Assembly (NCBI RefSeq): GCF_002222055.1
Contig: NZ_MUGS01000006.1
Span: 86,701 to 150,700, forward strand
DNA length: 64,000 nucleotides
Reading direction: 5' to 3'
Source of the DNA: Flavobacterium araucananum
GTDB lineage: Bacteria; Bacteroidota; Bacteroidia; Flavobacteriales; Flavobacteriaceae
Part shown: one piece after another, positions 27,066 to 35,335 of the stretch
Layout: each line of letters opens with the position of its first letter
Position numbering within the stretch: position 1 is the stretch's first letter
Translations under genes and position numbers: made by a program
The notes under the pieces: generated by a model
The model's database searches: none
What the model was told of the DNA's origin: nothing
What the model saw: the letters and a program-made list of their open reading frames with translations, nothing else

Positions 27066-28229
27066 ATGCAATTATCGGTAATTATCCTTAATTATAATGT
27101 ACGTTACTTTCTGGAACAATGTGTTTTAAGTGTTCAAAGCGCCCTTTCGACACTTGATGCCGAAATTATTGTTGTCGATAATAATTCATCTGATGACAGT
27201 TGTTTAATGATGAAAAATAAATTTCCTGACGTAAAATTAATTGAGAATAAGTCCAATTTTGGTTTCCCGAAAGGAAATAATATAGGGGTAGAGCAAGCTT
27301 CAGGAAAATATATTTGCATTTTAAATCCCGACACCGTAGTTGCAGAAAACACATTTGTAAAAATCTTGGCTTTCGCCGAAAGGCAAATTAATCTCGGAAT
27401 CGTTGGTTGTAAATTAATTGATGGAACAGGAAATTTTTTGCCGGAAAGCAAACGCGGAATCCCAACACCCTGGGTTGCCTTTACAAAGATTTTTGGTTTG
27501 TATAAAGTTTTTCCAAACTGGAATCTTTTTAATCAATATTATGCGCAACATTTAGGACAAAATCAAACGGGACAGGTTGATATTCTGGTGGGCGCTTTTA
27601 TGTTTATGCAACGCGATTTGTATCTTGAACTTCATGGTTTTGATGAAAAGTGTTTTATGTATGCTGATGATATCGATCTGTCGTATCGGGTGTTGCAGCA
27701 AAAAAAGGCAAATTATTATTTTCATCAAACTACTGTTTTGCATTATAAAGGAGAAAGTACGGTAAAAGATGAAAAATACATGAAGCGGTTTCAGGAAGCG
27801 ATGAATTTTTTCTATCAAAAGCATTTCAGGAAATCATGGTTTTTTGAGTTTTTTATTCAAGTCGGTATTTGGTTTTTTTCTTTTATAAAGATGTTTCAGG
27901 GAAAAACGAAGACAAAACCGTTACCTGAAAGTGTCATTTTTTATTCTTTGAATAAGAAATTGTCTGAAAAATTACCTTATATTTTGAAAAATAAAGCTTT
28001 GTTTTTCGATTTCAAAAAAGAAAAAATGGTAAATTCGTCCCTGATTTTTAAGGGCAAAAGAGTGGAGATTATTTTGGATAATCAGTATGTTTCATTCAAA
28101 AAATGTATCAAAATCATAGAAACTCTTAAAGATAAGAACATTACTTTTAAGATTTTCCCCAAAAACACAAATTTTATTATTGGGAGCGATTCCCGAAATG
28201 ATAGAGGGCAAATTATAAAAATTGAGTAA
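27066..28229 (+). CDS. Family 2 glycosyltransferase (rhamnosyltransferase-like)
   Basis: A 387-residue GT-A protein beginning QLSVIILNYNVRYFLEQCVL, with IIVVDNNSSDDS, NKSNFGFPKGNNIGVEQASG and the metal-binding ILNPDTV. GAFMFMQRDLYLELHGFDEK and FMYADDIDLSYRVLQQK follow, a set typical of wbbL/dTDP-rhamnosyltransferase-like GT2 enzymes. A C-terminal extension from about residue 290 (SVIFYSLNKKLSEKLP...) is basic and without a recognised domain; a hydrophobic segment near 268-280 could associate with the membrane. It lies outside the main polysaccharide locus, 30 bases after the barrel gene, so it may modify another envelope glycan. Confidence 0.85.
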   Translation: MQLSVIILNYNVRYFLEQCVLSVQSALSTLDAEIIVVDNNSSDDSCLMMKNKFPDVKLIENKSNFGFPKGNNIGVEQASGKYICILNPDTVVAENTFVKILAFAERQINLGIVGCKLIDGTGNFLPESKRGIPTPWVAFTKIFGLYKVFPNWNLFNQYYAQHLGQNQTGQVDILVGAFMFMQRDLYLELHGFDEKCFMYADDIDLSYRVLQQKKANYYFHQTTVLHYKGESTVKDEKYMKRFQEAMNFFYQKHFRKSWFFEFFIQVGIWFFSFIKMFQGKTKTKPLPESVIFYSLNKKLSEKLPYILKNKALFFDFKKEKMVNSSLIFKGKRVEIILDNQYVSFKKCIKIIETLKDKNITFKIFPKNTNFIIGSDSRNDRGQIIKIE

Positions 28230-28313
28230 AAAATTATATTAAGTGTAATTTATATTTAAAATATTCAGTAATTTCGCAATCACAAAATCAAAATCATCCT
28301 TTAGATTAATAAT

Positions 28314-29633
28314 ATGGCAAGATTTGAATTAAAACTTCCTAAAATGGGAGAGAGTGTCGCTGAAGCAACTATTACAAACTGGTTGAAAGAAGTGGGAGAC
28401 AAAATTGAAGCTGATGAAGCTGTACTCGAAATTGCAACTGATAAGGTTGATAGTGAGGTACCTAGCGAAGTGTCAGGTGTTTTGGTTGAGCAATTGTTTG
28501 GTAAAGACGATTTAGTTCAGGTAGGACAAACCATTGCGATTATTGAAACAGAAGGTGATGCACCGGTTGCAAATACTACTGAGCAAATTGCTGCTCCTGC
28601 AGAAGTTGCTGTGATAGAACAAACAATCGAAGCCGCTAAAGATACTGCATCAGCTCCGCAGGATTTTTCAGGGTCAGATAAATTCTTTTCTCCATTGGTT
28701 AAAAATATTGCGAAAGAAGAAGGTATTTCTGTTGCTGAATTAGAAAATATTGCTGGATCAGGAAAAGATGGTCGCGTAACAAAAGAAGATATTTTAAAAT
28801 ATATTGAAAATCGCAAATCAGGTGTTGTTGAAGCTCCAAAAGCTGTTGTTCCTACTCCAAAAGTAGCAGAACCGGTAGTTCAGGTTCAAAAAAGCCAGCA
28901 AGCAGTTCCGGTTTCTGTAAATGGAGGTGACGAAATTATCGAAATGGACAGAATGCGCAAACTGATTTCAGGTTATATGGTGGCTTCTGTGCAAACTTCG
29001 GCTCACGTACAATCCTTTATTGAAGTGGATGTAACGAATATTGTAAAATGGAGAGAAAAAGTTAAAACAGCCTTCGAGAAAAGAGAAGGTGAGAAGTTAA
29101 CATTTACGCCAATTATGATGGAAGCAGTTGCAAAAGCGTTGAAAGATTTTCCGGGAATGAATATTTCTGTTGATGGTGATTATATTATCAAAAAGAAAAA
29201 TATAAATTTAGGAATGGCTGCGGCTTTACCAAACGGAAATTTAATTGTGCCTGTAATTAAAAATGCAGACCAGTTGAATCTTGTCGGAATGGCAAAAGCG
29301 GTTAATGATTTAGGAAACCGTGCAAAAGCAGGAAAACTAAAACCGGACGATACACAAGGAGGAACTTATACCGTGACCAATGTAGGGACTTTTGGTAGTG
29401 TTTTTGGTACGCCAATTATCAATCAGCCGCAAGTTGGGATTTTAGCTTTAGGAGCAATTCGTAAAGTACCTGCAGTTATCGAAACTCCGGAAGGTGATTT
29501 TATCGGAATTCGTCAAAAAATGTTCTTGTCGCACTCCTACGATCACAGAGTTGTTGATGGAGCTTTAGGTGGAAGTTTTGTAAAAAGAGTAGCAGAATAT
29601 TTAGAAGCTTTTGATGTAGACAGAGACTTCTAA
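28314..29633 (+). CDS. 2-oxo acid dehydrogenase E2 subunit (dihydrolipoamide acyltransferase)
   Basis: A 439-residue E2 core enzyme. It has an N-terminal lipoyl domain (KLPKMGESVAEATITNWLKE, lipoylated Lys44 in ATDKVDSE), an Ala/Pro-rich linker, a peripheral subunit-binding domain (FFSPLVKNIAKEEGISVAEL, about 127-170), a second linker, and the catalytic domain from about 205. The catalytic HxxxD is SYDHRVVDG, with His411 and Asp415. It transfers acyl groups from lipoamide to CoA. E1 and E3 genes are not in the window. The MGES-type lipoyl start and the single lipoyl domain favour the branched-chain or 2-oxoglutarate type over a pyruvate E2, but this is not settled. A terminator follows. Confidence 0.92.
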   Translation: MARFELKLPKMGESVAEATITNWLKEVGDKIEADEAVLEIATDKVDSEVPSEVSGVLVEQLFGKDDLVQVGQTIAIIETEGDAPVANTTEQIAAPAEVAVIEQTIEAAKDTASAPQDFSGSDKFFSPLVKNIAKEEGISVAELENIAGSGKDGRVTKEDILKYIENRKSGVVEAPKAVVPTPKVAEPVVQVQKSQQAVPVSVNGGDEIIEMDRMRKLISGYMVASVQTSAHVQSFIEVDVTNIVKWREKVKTAFEKREGEKLTFTPIMMEAVAKALKDFPGMNISVDGDYIIKKKNINLGMAAALPNGNLIVPVIKNADQLNLVGMAKAVNDLGNRAKAGKLKPDDTQGGTYTVTNVGTFGSVFGTPIINQPQVGILALGAIRKVPAVIETPEGDFIGIRQKMFLSHSYDHRVVDGALGGSFVKRVAEYLEAFDVDRDF

Positions 29634-29653
29634 AATCATATAAGAATAAATTC

Positions 29654-29688
29654 AAACCCGGGAAATTTTAATAATTTTCCGGGTTTTT
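29654..29688 (+). terminator. Rho-independent terminator after the E2 gene
   Basis: Arms AACCCGGGAAAT and ATTTTCCGGGTT (one G-T pair) surround a short AT loop and are followed by TTTTTTG. It lies about 20 bases past the stop codon. Confidence 0.85.
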
Positions 29689-29849
29689 TGTTTGTAAGAA
29701 AAGGTTAAGAAAATGAACTTAGTATGCGTTTTAGAAAGAATTTAAAAGTCGAAATCTTAAAATTGAATCTATTTTTGTTTAAAAAAATCAAGAATAAAAG
29801 AGGAAATTCGGCTTTAAAAATTACATTTGTAATCTTATAAAAATTAAAA

Positions 29850-30620
29850 ATGGAACTCAAACTCAACAAACCAATTTGCTTTTTTGATCTTGAAACAACC
29901 GGAATTGATATCGGTAAAGATCGAATTGTAGAAATTTCGATATTCAAAGTTTTTCCAAACGGAAATAAAGAAAGTAAAACCTGGTTAGTGAATCCTACAA
30001 TTCCAATTCCGCCGCAAACTACCGCTGTTCATGGTATCACAGATGAAAAAGTGGCAAACGAACCTACATTTGCAGAACTTGCAACGCAGGTTCATAGCAT
30101 GATTAAGGATAGTGATTTAGGAGGCTTTAATTCAGATCGTTTTGATATTCCGTTGTTGGCAGAAGAGTTGCTTCGTGCCGGAGTTGACTTTGATATGAAA
30201 AATAAAGTATCGGTAGATGTACAGACTATTTTTCATAAAATGGAAGAACGTACTCTAAGTGCTGCATTGAAATTTTATTGCGGAAAAAGTTTAGAAAACG
30301 CACATTCTGCAGAAGCAGATACAATGGCGACATACGAAATTTTAAAAGCGCAATTGGATCGTTATCCTGAATTAGAAAATGATATGAAATCATTATCTGA
30401 ATTTACTACCCGTAAAAAAATCGCTGATTTTGCCGGAATGATTGCTTTTGATAAAGACAACGAAGAAATTTTTACTTTCGGGAAACATAAAGGTGCCAAA
30501 GTCGATAAAATCCTTGAAACCGAACCGGGATATTTTAGCTGGATTCAAAATGCTGATTTTCCTTTGTATACAAAAAAGGTTTTGACAGCAATAAAATTAA
30601 GAAAGTTAAATACGAAATAA
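29850..30620 (+). CDS. DnaQ-like 3'-5' exonuclease
   Basis: A 256-residue exonuclease. DEDD-family motifs are Exo I CFFDLETTGIDIGKDRIVEI (Asp/Glu pair), Exo II LGGFNSDRFDIPLLAEELLR, and Exo III ENAHSAEADTMATYEILKAQ with the catalytic His and Asp. The C-terminal 70 residues hold FTFGKHKGAKVDKILETEPG followed by YFSWI, a short module found after many bacterial DnaQ-like exonucleases. It could proofread for DNA polymerase III or act in RNA or DNA turnover; the added module argues against the standard DNA polymerase III epsilon subunit. The gene appears monocistronic, preceded by 216 AT-rich bases. Confidence 0.87.
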   Translation: MELKLNKPICFFDLETTGIDIGKDRIVEISIFKVFPNGNKESKTWLVNPTIPIPPQTTAVHGITDEKVANEPTFAELATQVHSMIKDSDLGGFNSDRFDIPLLAEELLRAGVDFDMKNKVSVDVQTIFHKMEERTLSAALKFYCGKSLENAHSAEADTMATYEILKAQLDRYPELENDMKSLSEFTTRKKIADFAGMIAFDKDNEEIFTFGKHKGAKVDKILETEPGYFSWIQNADFPLYTKKVLTAIKLRKLNTK

Positions 30621-30690
30621 GTTTTCAGTCGCAGTCTCAGTGTTCAGTTTGTAAGCTGTGACTGAAAACTGCGACTAAAAACTGAAAACT
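30621..30690. repeat. CAGT-rich dispersed repeat, copy 2
   Basis: The gap between the exonuclease and FAH genes is almost filled by GTTTTCAGTCGCAGTCTCAG and, inverted, AACTGCGACTAAAAACTGA. The two arms can fold on each other imperfectly. The same vocabulary occurs at 1271-1304 and 37401-37565. Confidence 0.65.
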
Positions 30691-30696
30691 ATAAAT

Positions 30697-31308
30697 ATGA
30701 AGATTATTTGTATCGGTAGAAATTATACCAATCATATTGAGGAATTAAAAAACGAACGACCAACAGAACCGGTAGTATTCATGAAACCGGATTCGGCAGT
30801 TTTGTTAAAGCAACATCCATTTGTAATTCCGGAATTTTCTGAAGAAATTCATCACGAAATAGAAATAATTGTTAAAATTAACAAAGTAGGGAAGTATATT
30901 GAACCTAAGTTTGCACATAAGTATTACGATGAAATAAGTGTAGGTATTGATTTTACTGCCAGAGATTTACAAGATAAATTAAAGGCAAAGGGATTGCCTT
31001 GGGAGAAAGCAAAAGCCTTTGACGGCTCGGCGGTTATTGGAGACTTTTTGCCTAAAACAGATTTTGTTTCGATGGAAAATCTTACATTTGAATTGACGAA
31101 TAATTCTAAAACAGTTCAAAAAGGAAATACGGGTTTTATGCTTTGGAAGATCGATGAACTTGTTTCGTATGTCTCACAATTTTTTACCTTAAAAATTGGA
31201 GATATAATTTTTACAGGTACTCCTGAAGGTGTAGCTTCGGTTAAACCAAATGATGTTTTAGAAGGCTTTTTAGAAGATAAAAAATTATTTAGAATACAAG
31301 TAAAATAA
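30697..31308 (+). CDS. Fumarylacetoacetate hydrolase family protein
   Basis: A 203-residue FAH-fold protein. It shows KIICIGRNYTNHIEELKNE at the N-terminus, FMKPDSAVLLKQ, the metal-binding EIHHEIEIIVKI, IDFTARDLQDKLKAKGLPWE followed by KAKAFDGSAVIG, and FTGTPEGVASVKPND at the end. These are the hallmarks of the YcgM/FAHD1 subgroup, which acts as acylpyruvate hydrolase or oxaloacetate decarboxylase/tautomerase. It is shorter than the two-domain catabolic enzymes. Its stop codon overlaps the start of the Hpt gene by one base (TAATG), indicating translational coupling. The physiological substrate is not shown by context. Confidence 0.9.
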   Translation: MKIICIGRNYTNHIEELKNERPTEPVVFMKPDSAVLLKQHPFVIPEFSEEIHHEIEIIVKINKVGKYIEPKFAHKYYDEISVGIDFTARDLQDKLKAKGLPWEKAKAFDGSAVIGDFLPKTDFVSMENLTFELTNNSKTVQKGNTGFMLWKIDELVSYVSQFFTLKIGDIIFTGTPEGVASVKPNDVLEGFLEDKKLFRIQVK

Positions 31309-31652
31309 TGGCTTTAAAATACAACCTTTCGAAAGTATATGCGCTTTCAGACAATGATCCGGAATTTGTAAACGAAATTCTGAAATTATTTGTTACCGAA
31401 GTTCCTGAAGATTTAAAACAAATTAAAGAAGGAATTAAAAAAAAGGATCATAAATATGCCTATTCTTATGCGCACAAAATAAAACCAACATTAGATTTGA
31501 TGGGTTTAAATGTAGCCTTTGAAGAAATTCTGCAAGTCGAAGCCTGGACAAAGGCCGAAGGCAAGAAAAAAGAAATTGTCGAAACTTTTAAGAGTATCAA
31601 AATACAGGTAAAAGACGCAATTAAGGAAATCAAAAAAGACTTTGATTTGTAA
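31308..31652 (+). CDS. Stand-alone Hpt (histidine phosphotransfer) domain protein
   Basis: A 114-residue, all-helical protein with an Hpt domain. The phospho-accepting histidine is His56 in YAYSYAHKIKPTLDLMGL, flanked by VNEILKLFVTEVPEDLKQIK and a charged C-terminal helix. The usual HxLKG after the histidine is HKIKP, so the motif is slightly divergent but keeps the key Lys. It would shuttle phosphate between a hybrid kinase and a response regulator, neither of which is adjacent. Coupling to the FAH-family gene upstream (1-base overlap) has no obvious logic and may only be genomic packing. Confidence 0.82.
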   Translation: MALKYNLSKVYALSDNDPEFVNEILKLFVTEVPEDLKQIKEGIKKKDHKYAYSYAHKIKPTLDLMGLNVAFEEILQVEAWTKAEGKKKEIVETFKSIKIQVKDAIKEIKKDFDL

Positions 31653-31881
31653 AATCCCTAACCCGGTCCCGTTTTTGCTCTTTTTAAATATAGGTCAAAA
31701 ACAGGGCTGGAATTACTGATCGTTATTGGAGATTGTCTTTTTTGTTACTCAATTTTTCCATTAATTAAAAGTGTCTTTTTGTTAAAAAAAACACCACTTC
31801 TGCTTCTTGCGCAAAATGCTTGCGACAACAACCTACTTTATATTAAGGACTTACAAATAATAAGTAAAATATTCTACAGCT

Positions 31882-33135
31882 ATGAAAGCAACTATCATTA
31901 CTATTGGAGACGAAATTTTAATAGGTCAAATTGTAGATACAAATTCAGGGTTTATTGCCAAATCACTTGACCGGATTGGTGTTGAAGTTCATGAAATGAT
32001 TTCAATTAGCGATAATAAAAAACACATTTTAGATACTTTTGCACAATTGCAAAACAAAGTAGATGTTGTTGTTATTACCGGAGGTTTAGGGCCTACAAAA
32101 GACGATATTACAAAAAAAACATTCTGCGATTATTTTGACGATGAGTTAGTCGTAAATCCTGAAGTTCTGGCTCACGTGACAGAATTGATCGAAGGTTTTT
32201 ATAAACGACCAATTTCACAATTAAATAAAGATCAGGCCTTAGTTCCGTCAAAATGTACCGTTTTGCATAACAAAATGGGAACTGCGCCAGGAATGTGGAT
32301 GAAGAAAGAAAATACAGTATTTATTTCGCTTCCCGGAGTTCCGTATGAGATGAAATATTTAATCGAAGAAGAGATTGTTCCTAAAATAGTTCGCGAGTAC
32401 AAACGTCCGTATATTATTCATAAAACCATTTTGACGTATGGTCAGGGCGAGAGTCTAGTGGCAGAACGTATAGAAGATTGGGAAAATAATTTGCCTGAAT
32501 TTATTAAGTTGGCCTACTTGCCAAATCCCGGCAGAGTTCGTTTGCGTTTGTCTGCCAGAGGAACAAATAAAGAATTGCTTGAAGCGGCAATCGAAGAAAA
32601 CGTAAAGTCATTAGATGCTATAATCCATGATATCATAGTGGGGTATGAAGAAAATGAAACCATAGAATCTGTGGTAGGTAAAATTTTAACCAAACAAAAT
32701 AAAACTATCTCGACTGCAGAGAGTTTTACAGGAGGGAAAATAGCAGCTGTTTTGTCTGCGGTTCCCGGAGCTTCTAACTACTTTAAGGGTAGTGTAGTTT
32801 CGTATGCAACAGAAGCGAAGGTTAATGTTCTCGGTGTCTCACAAGATTTAGTCGATCAATTTTCGGTAGTTAGTGCAGAAGTTGCATCGGCTATGGCTTT
32901 GAAGGCTAAAGAGATGCTTAAAACAGACTATGCAATTGCGACAACCGGGAATGCCGGACCGACAAAAGGAGACTCGGATGCAGAAATTGGAGCTGTTTTT
33001 ATCGCATTGGCTACTCCGGATGGTATAATTGTGGAAGAATTTAATTTTGGCCAACCACGTGAAAAAGTGATAGATAGAGCCGTGATTAAGAGTTTAGAAA
33101 TATTACAGAAAGAAATTTTAAAAATTGTGCTATAA
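31882..33135 (+). CDS. cinA: CinA-family protein (nicotinamide-nucleotide amidase / MoCF-like)
   Basis: A 417-residue protein with the two CinA parts. The N-terminal MoCF/COG1058 domain has [33 protein letters not shown] and GTAPGMWM. The C-terminal CinA domain, from about residue 255, has [20 protein letters not shown], a catalytic-type Ser followed by [20 protein letters not shown], and [12 protein letters not shown]. The family hydrolyses ADP-ribose and/or deamidates nicotinamide mononucleotide in pyridine nucleotide recycling. The length and order are standard. It sits upstream of the ribosomal protein genes, separated by 71 bases. About 230 AT-rich bases precede it. Confidence 0.95.
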   Translation: MKATIITIGDEILIGQIVDTNSGFIAKSLDRIGVEVHEMISISDNKKHILDTFAQLQNKVDVVVITGGLGPTKDDITKKTFCDYFDDELVVNPEVLAHVTELIEGFYKRPISQLNKDQALVPSKCTVLHNKMGTAPGMWMKKENTVFISLPGVPYEMKYLIEEEIVPKIVREYKRPYIIHKTILTYGQGESLVAERIEDWENNLPEFIKLAYLPNPGRVRLRLSARGTNKELLEAAIEENVKSLDAIIHDIIVGYEENETIESVVGKILTKQNKTISTAESFTGGKIAAVLSAVPGASNYFKGSVVSYATEAKVNVLGVSQDLVDQFSVVSAEVASAMALKAKEMLKTDYAIATTGNAGPTKGDSDAEIGAVFIALATPDGIIVEEFNFGQPREKVIDRAVIKSLEILQKEILKIVL

Positions 33136-33206
33136 TTTTTTGTTTCAATCGTTTATTTTTCTTTTCTTTGCACCCTGATTTTGAATAACGATAAAAGATA
33201 AGTATA

Positions 33207-33443
33207 ATGTCAAGAGTTTGTGACCTTACAGGTAAAAGAGCGATGGTAGGAAATAACGTTTCTCACGCTATGAACAAAACTAAGAGAAAGTTTTCTGTAA
33301 ACTTAGTTAAAAAGCGTTTTTATCTTCCAGAAGAAGATAGATGGATTACTCTTAGAGTAGCAGCATCTACGATAAAAACAATTAATAAAAATGGAATCAC
33401 TGCTGTTTTGAAAAAAGCGCAGTCAGAAGGATTTATCAAATAA
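33207..33443 (+). CDS. rpmB: 50S ribosomal protein L28
   Basis: A 78-residue basic protein with the L28 pattern [20 protein letters not shown] at the N-terminus, [16 protein letters not shown] in the middle, and [16 protein letters not shown] near the C-terminus. The length is standard for the Bacteroidota protein. It is followed after 27 bases by rpmG and then a DUF4295 gene, an arrangement conserved in this phylum. The group ends at a terminator at 33946-33977. Confidence 0.97.
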   Translation: MSRVCDLTGKRAMVGNNVSHAMNKTKRKFSVNLVKKRFYLPEEDRWITLRVAASTIKTINKNGITAVLKKAQSEGFIK

Positions 33444-33470
33444 TCTTTTCCTAAATAAATATATAGCAAG

Positions 33471-33653
33471 ATGGCAAAGAAAGGTAATAGAATCCAAGTA
33501 ATTTTAGAATGTACTGAGCACAAGACTTCTGGTGTTCCAGGAACTTCTAGATACATTACAACTAAGAACAAAAAAAATACACCAGACAGATTAGAGATTA
33601 AAAAATTTAATCCAATCTTGAAACGTGTAACTGTTCACAAAGAAATTAAGTAA
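33471..33653 (+). CDS. rpmG: 50S ribosomal protein L33
   Basis: A 60-residue basic protein matching L33 ([20 protein letters not shown], then [20 protein letters not shown], ending [10 protein letters not shown]). The zinc-binding Cys pairs of C+ type L33 are absent apart from one Cys, so this is the C- form. It lies between rpmB and the DUF4295 gene in the conserved order. Confidence 0.97.
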
Positions 33654-33773
33654 TAATTTAGAGATTTTAATATAATCTTAAGTGTTTATTATTTAGTACT
33701 ACTTGAAGTATAAGTACTACTGGTAATATTAGAAATATTTAAAGATTTATTGAATTTCAATAACATTTAAATC

Positions 33774-33926
33774 ATGGCAAAGAAAACCGTAGCATCGTTA
33801 CAAACATCTTCTAAGAGATTATCAAAAGCCATCAAAATGGTAAAATCTCCTAAAACTGGTGCATATACATTCGTAGAATCTATTATGGCTCCTGAAGAAG
33901 TTGATACTTTCTTGAAAAAGAAATAA
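33774..33926 (+). CDS. DUF4295 small basic protein
   Basis: A 50-residue protein (starts MAKKTVASLQTSSKRLSKAI, ends APEEVDTFLKKK) belonging to DUF4295, which in Bacteroidota is nearly always encoded right after rpmG. Its strongly basic N-terminus and fixed neighbourhood suggest a ribosome-associated function, but none is established. A 120-base gap separates it from rpmG. The hairpin terminator follows 20 bases after its stop. Confidence 0.9.
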   Translation: MAKKTVASLQTSSKRLSKAIKMVKSPKTGAYTFVESIMAPEEVDTFLKKK

Positions 33927-33945
33927 TAACAATTACAGTATATAG

Positions 33946-33977
33946 AAAAGCTACTTTCATTCGGAAGTAGCTTTTTT
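33946..33977 (+). terminator. Terminator of the rpmB-rpmG-DUF4295 group
   Basis: Arms AAAAGCTACTT (33946-33956) and AAGTAGCTTTT (33965-33975) pair perfectly over an 8-nt loop, with a T-run in and after the right arm. Confidence 0.88.
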
Positions 33978-34029
33978 ATTTTTTATATTTGTCTAAAATT
34001 TTAAAGAAATATAACAATTGGCTTTTTTT

Positions 34030-34105
34030 TAAGCAATAGTTCCCGCTATCCTTTTTATCTTTACTGTTCGCTATGGCGGAAATCAACGGATGTCTTTCGT
34101 TGGAG
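34030..34105. repeat. Decayed copy of a dispersed intergenic repeat (opposite orientation to 36527-36650)
   Basis: The words ATAGTTCCCGCTATCC, TTTTTATCTTTACTGTTC and GCTATGGCGGAAATC resemble, in reverse complement, the repeat at 36527-36650 (AGCAGGAAATAGCTCC, TTTTGCGGAAACAAAAGATA). It fills most of the gap upstream of ftsY and is non-coding. Confidence 0.4.
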
Positions 34106-34196
34106 TAACATAAAAGCAATTCATCTTCTTTAAACATTAGGATTATTTAGATTGTCAAAAAATCGTATAGTCTAAAAAACTAACAACCTATAAAAA

Positions 34197-35150
34197 ATGA
34201 GTTTTTTTAAAAAATTATTCTCTACTGATAAAAAAGAGACTTTAGACAAAGGTCTTGAAAAATCAAAAACTACTTTTTTCTCAAAGTTAAGCAAAGCTGT
34301 TGCTGGAAAATCTAAAGTCGATGACGATGTTTTAGATGATCTGGAAGAAATTCTTGTAGCATCAGATGTTGGTGTAAATACCACTTTGAAAGTAATCTCA
34401 AGAATCGAAAAACGCGTATCTGAAGATAAGTATTTAGGTACGGATGAATTGAATCAGATTCTGCGTGAAGAAATAGGAGCTTTATTGTCTGAAACCAACA
34501 CAGGCGAAGCAACCGAATTTGAAATTCCTAAAGACAAAAAGCCATACGTTTTAATGGTAGTTGGTGTTAACGGAGTTGGTAAAACCACTACAATTGGTAA
34601 ACTGGCGTATCAGTTTAAAAAAGCAGGTTATAAAGTTGTTCTGGGAGCCGCAGATACTTTTCGTGCTGCTGCTATCGATCAGTTGCAAGTTTGGGCAGAT
34701 CGTGTAGATGTGCCAATTGTGAGACAAAATATGGGAAGTGATCCTGCTTCTGTAGCTTTTGATACCTTACAGTCTGCTGTAGCACAAAATGCCGATATTG
34801 TTATTATAGATACTGCCGGACGTTTGCACAATAAAGTCAATTTGATGAACGAGCTTACCAAAGTAAAACGTGTCATGCAAAAAGTTGTTGCAGATGCGCC
34901 TCATGATGTGCTTTTGGTTTTGGATGGTTCTACTGGTCAAAATGCTTTTGAGCAGGCTAAACAATTTACAGCTGCAACAGAGGTTACCTCTCTTGCGGTA
35001 ACTAAACTGGACGGAACTGCAAAAGGTGGTGTTGTTATTGGTATTTCAGATCAGTTTAAGATTCCTGTAAAATACATTGGTGTAGGCGAGGGAATCGAAG
35101 ATTTGCAAGTCTTTAATAAATATGAATTTGTAGATAGTTTTTTTAAGTAA
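34197..35150 (+). CDS. ftsY: Signal recognition particle receptor FtsY
   Basis: A 317-residue SRP GTPase. The N-terminal helical NG bundle contains DDDVLDDLEEILVASDVGVN. The G domain has G1 GVNGVGKTTTIGKL, the insertion-box motif AADTFRAAAIDQL, G3 DTAGRLHNKVNLM, G4 TKLDGTAKGG, and GVGEGIEDLQVF at the end. The acidic A domain of E. coli FtsY is absent, as is normal for Bacteroidota. It receives ribosome-SRP complexes at the inner membrane. A small membrane-protein gene starts four bases downstream. Confidence 0.97.
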   Translation: MSFFKKLFSTDKKETLDKGLEKSKTTFFSKLSKAVAGKSKVDDDVLDDLEEILVASDVGVNTTLKVISRIEKRVSEDKYLGTDELNQILREEIGALLSETNTGEATEFEIPKDKKPYVLMVVGVNGVGKTTTIGKLAYQFKKAGYKVVLGAADTFRAAAIDQLQVWADRVDVPIVRQNMGSDPASVAFDTLQSAVAQNADIVIIDTAGRLHNKVNLMNELTKVKRVMQKVVADAPHDVLLVLDGSTGQNAFEQAKQFTAATEVTSLAVTKLDGTAKGGVVIGISDQFKIPVKYIGVGEGIEDLQVFNKYEFVDSFFK

Positions 35151-35154
35151 TCGT

Positions 35155-35334
35155 ATGAGTTTTTCTTCTTTAAAAAATATAACGCCTCTTACTTTTTATT
35201 TCGGAAGCGTTATTTGTTTCGTTTTAGCAAATGTATTGAGAGACAAAAGTCTTTCTTCTTATTATATTTTATTGGTCTTGGGGCTGGTTTTCTTCTTTAT
35301 GGGAATCTTAAAAAGATTGCGTACTAAACGATAG
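35155..35334 (+). CDS. Small two-helix membrane protein downstream of ftsY
   Basis: A 59-residue open frame that starts four bases after ftsY: MSFSSLKNITPLTFYFGSVI, then CFVLANVLRDKSL, then SYYILLVLGLVFFFMGILK and a basic end RLRTKR. Two hydrophobic stretches (residues about 13-26 and 34-51) predict a hairpin inner-membrane protein with basic cytoplasmic ends. It is probably co-transcribed with ftsY. Its stop lies one base from the convergent serine-hydrolase stop codon. I know no function. The composition and tight spacing make it look real despite its length. Confidence 0.7.
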   Translation: MSFSSLKNITPLTFYFGSVICFVLANVLRDKSLSSYYILLVLGLVFFFMGILKRLRTKR

Positions 35335-35335
35335 T

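Noticed and set aside
31779..31970. Plus-strand 63-codon frame upstream of and into cinA
   Set aside because: It overlaps the cinA start in another frame and has no recognisable features.
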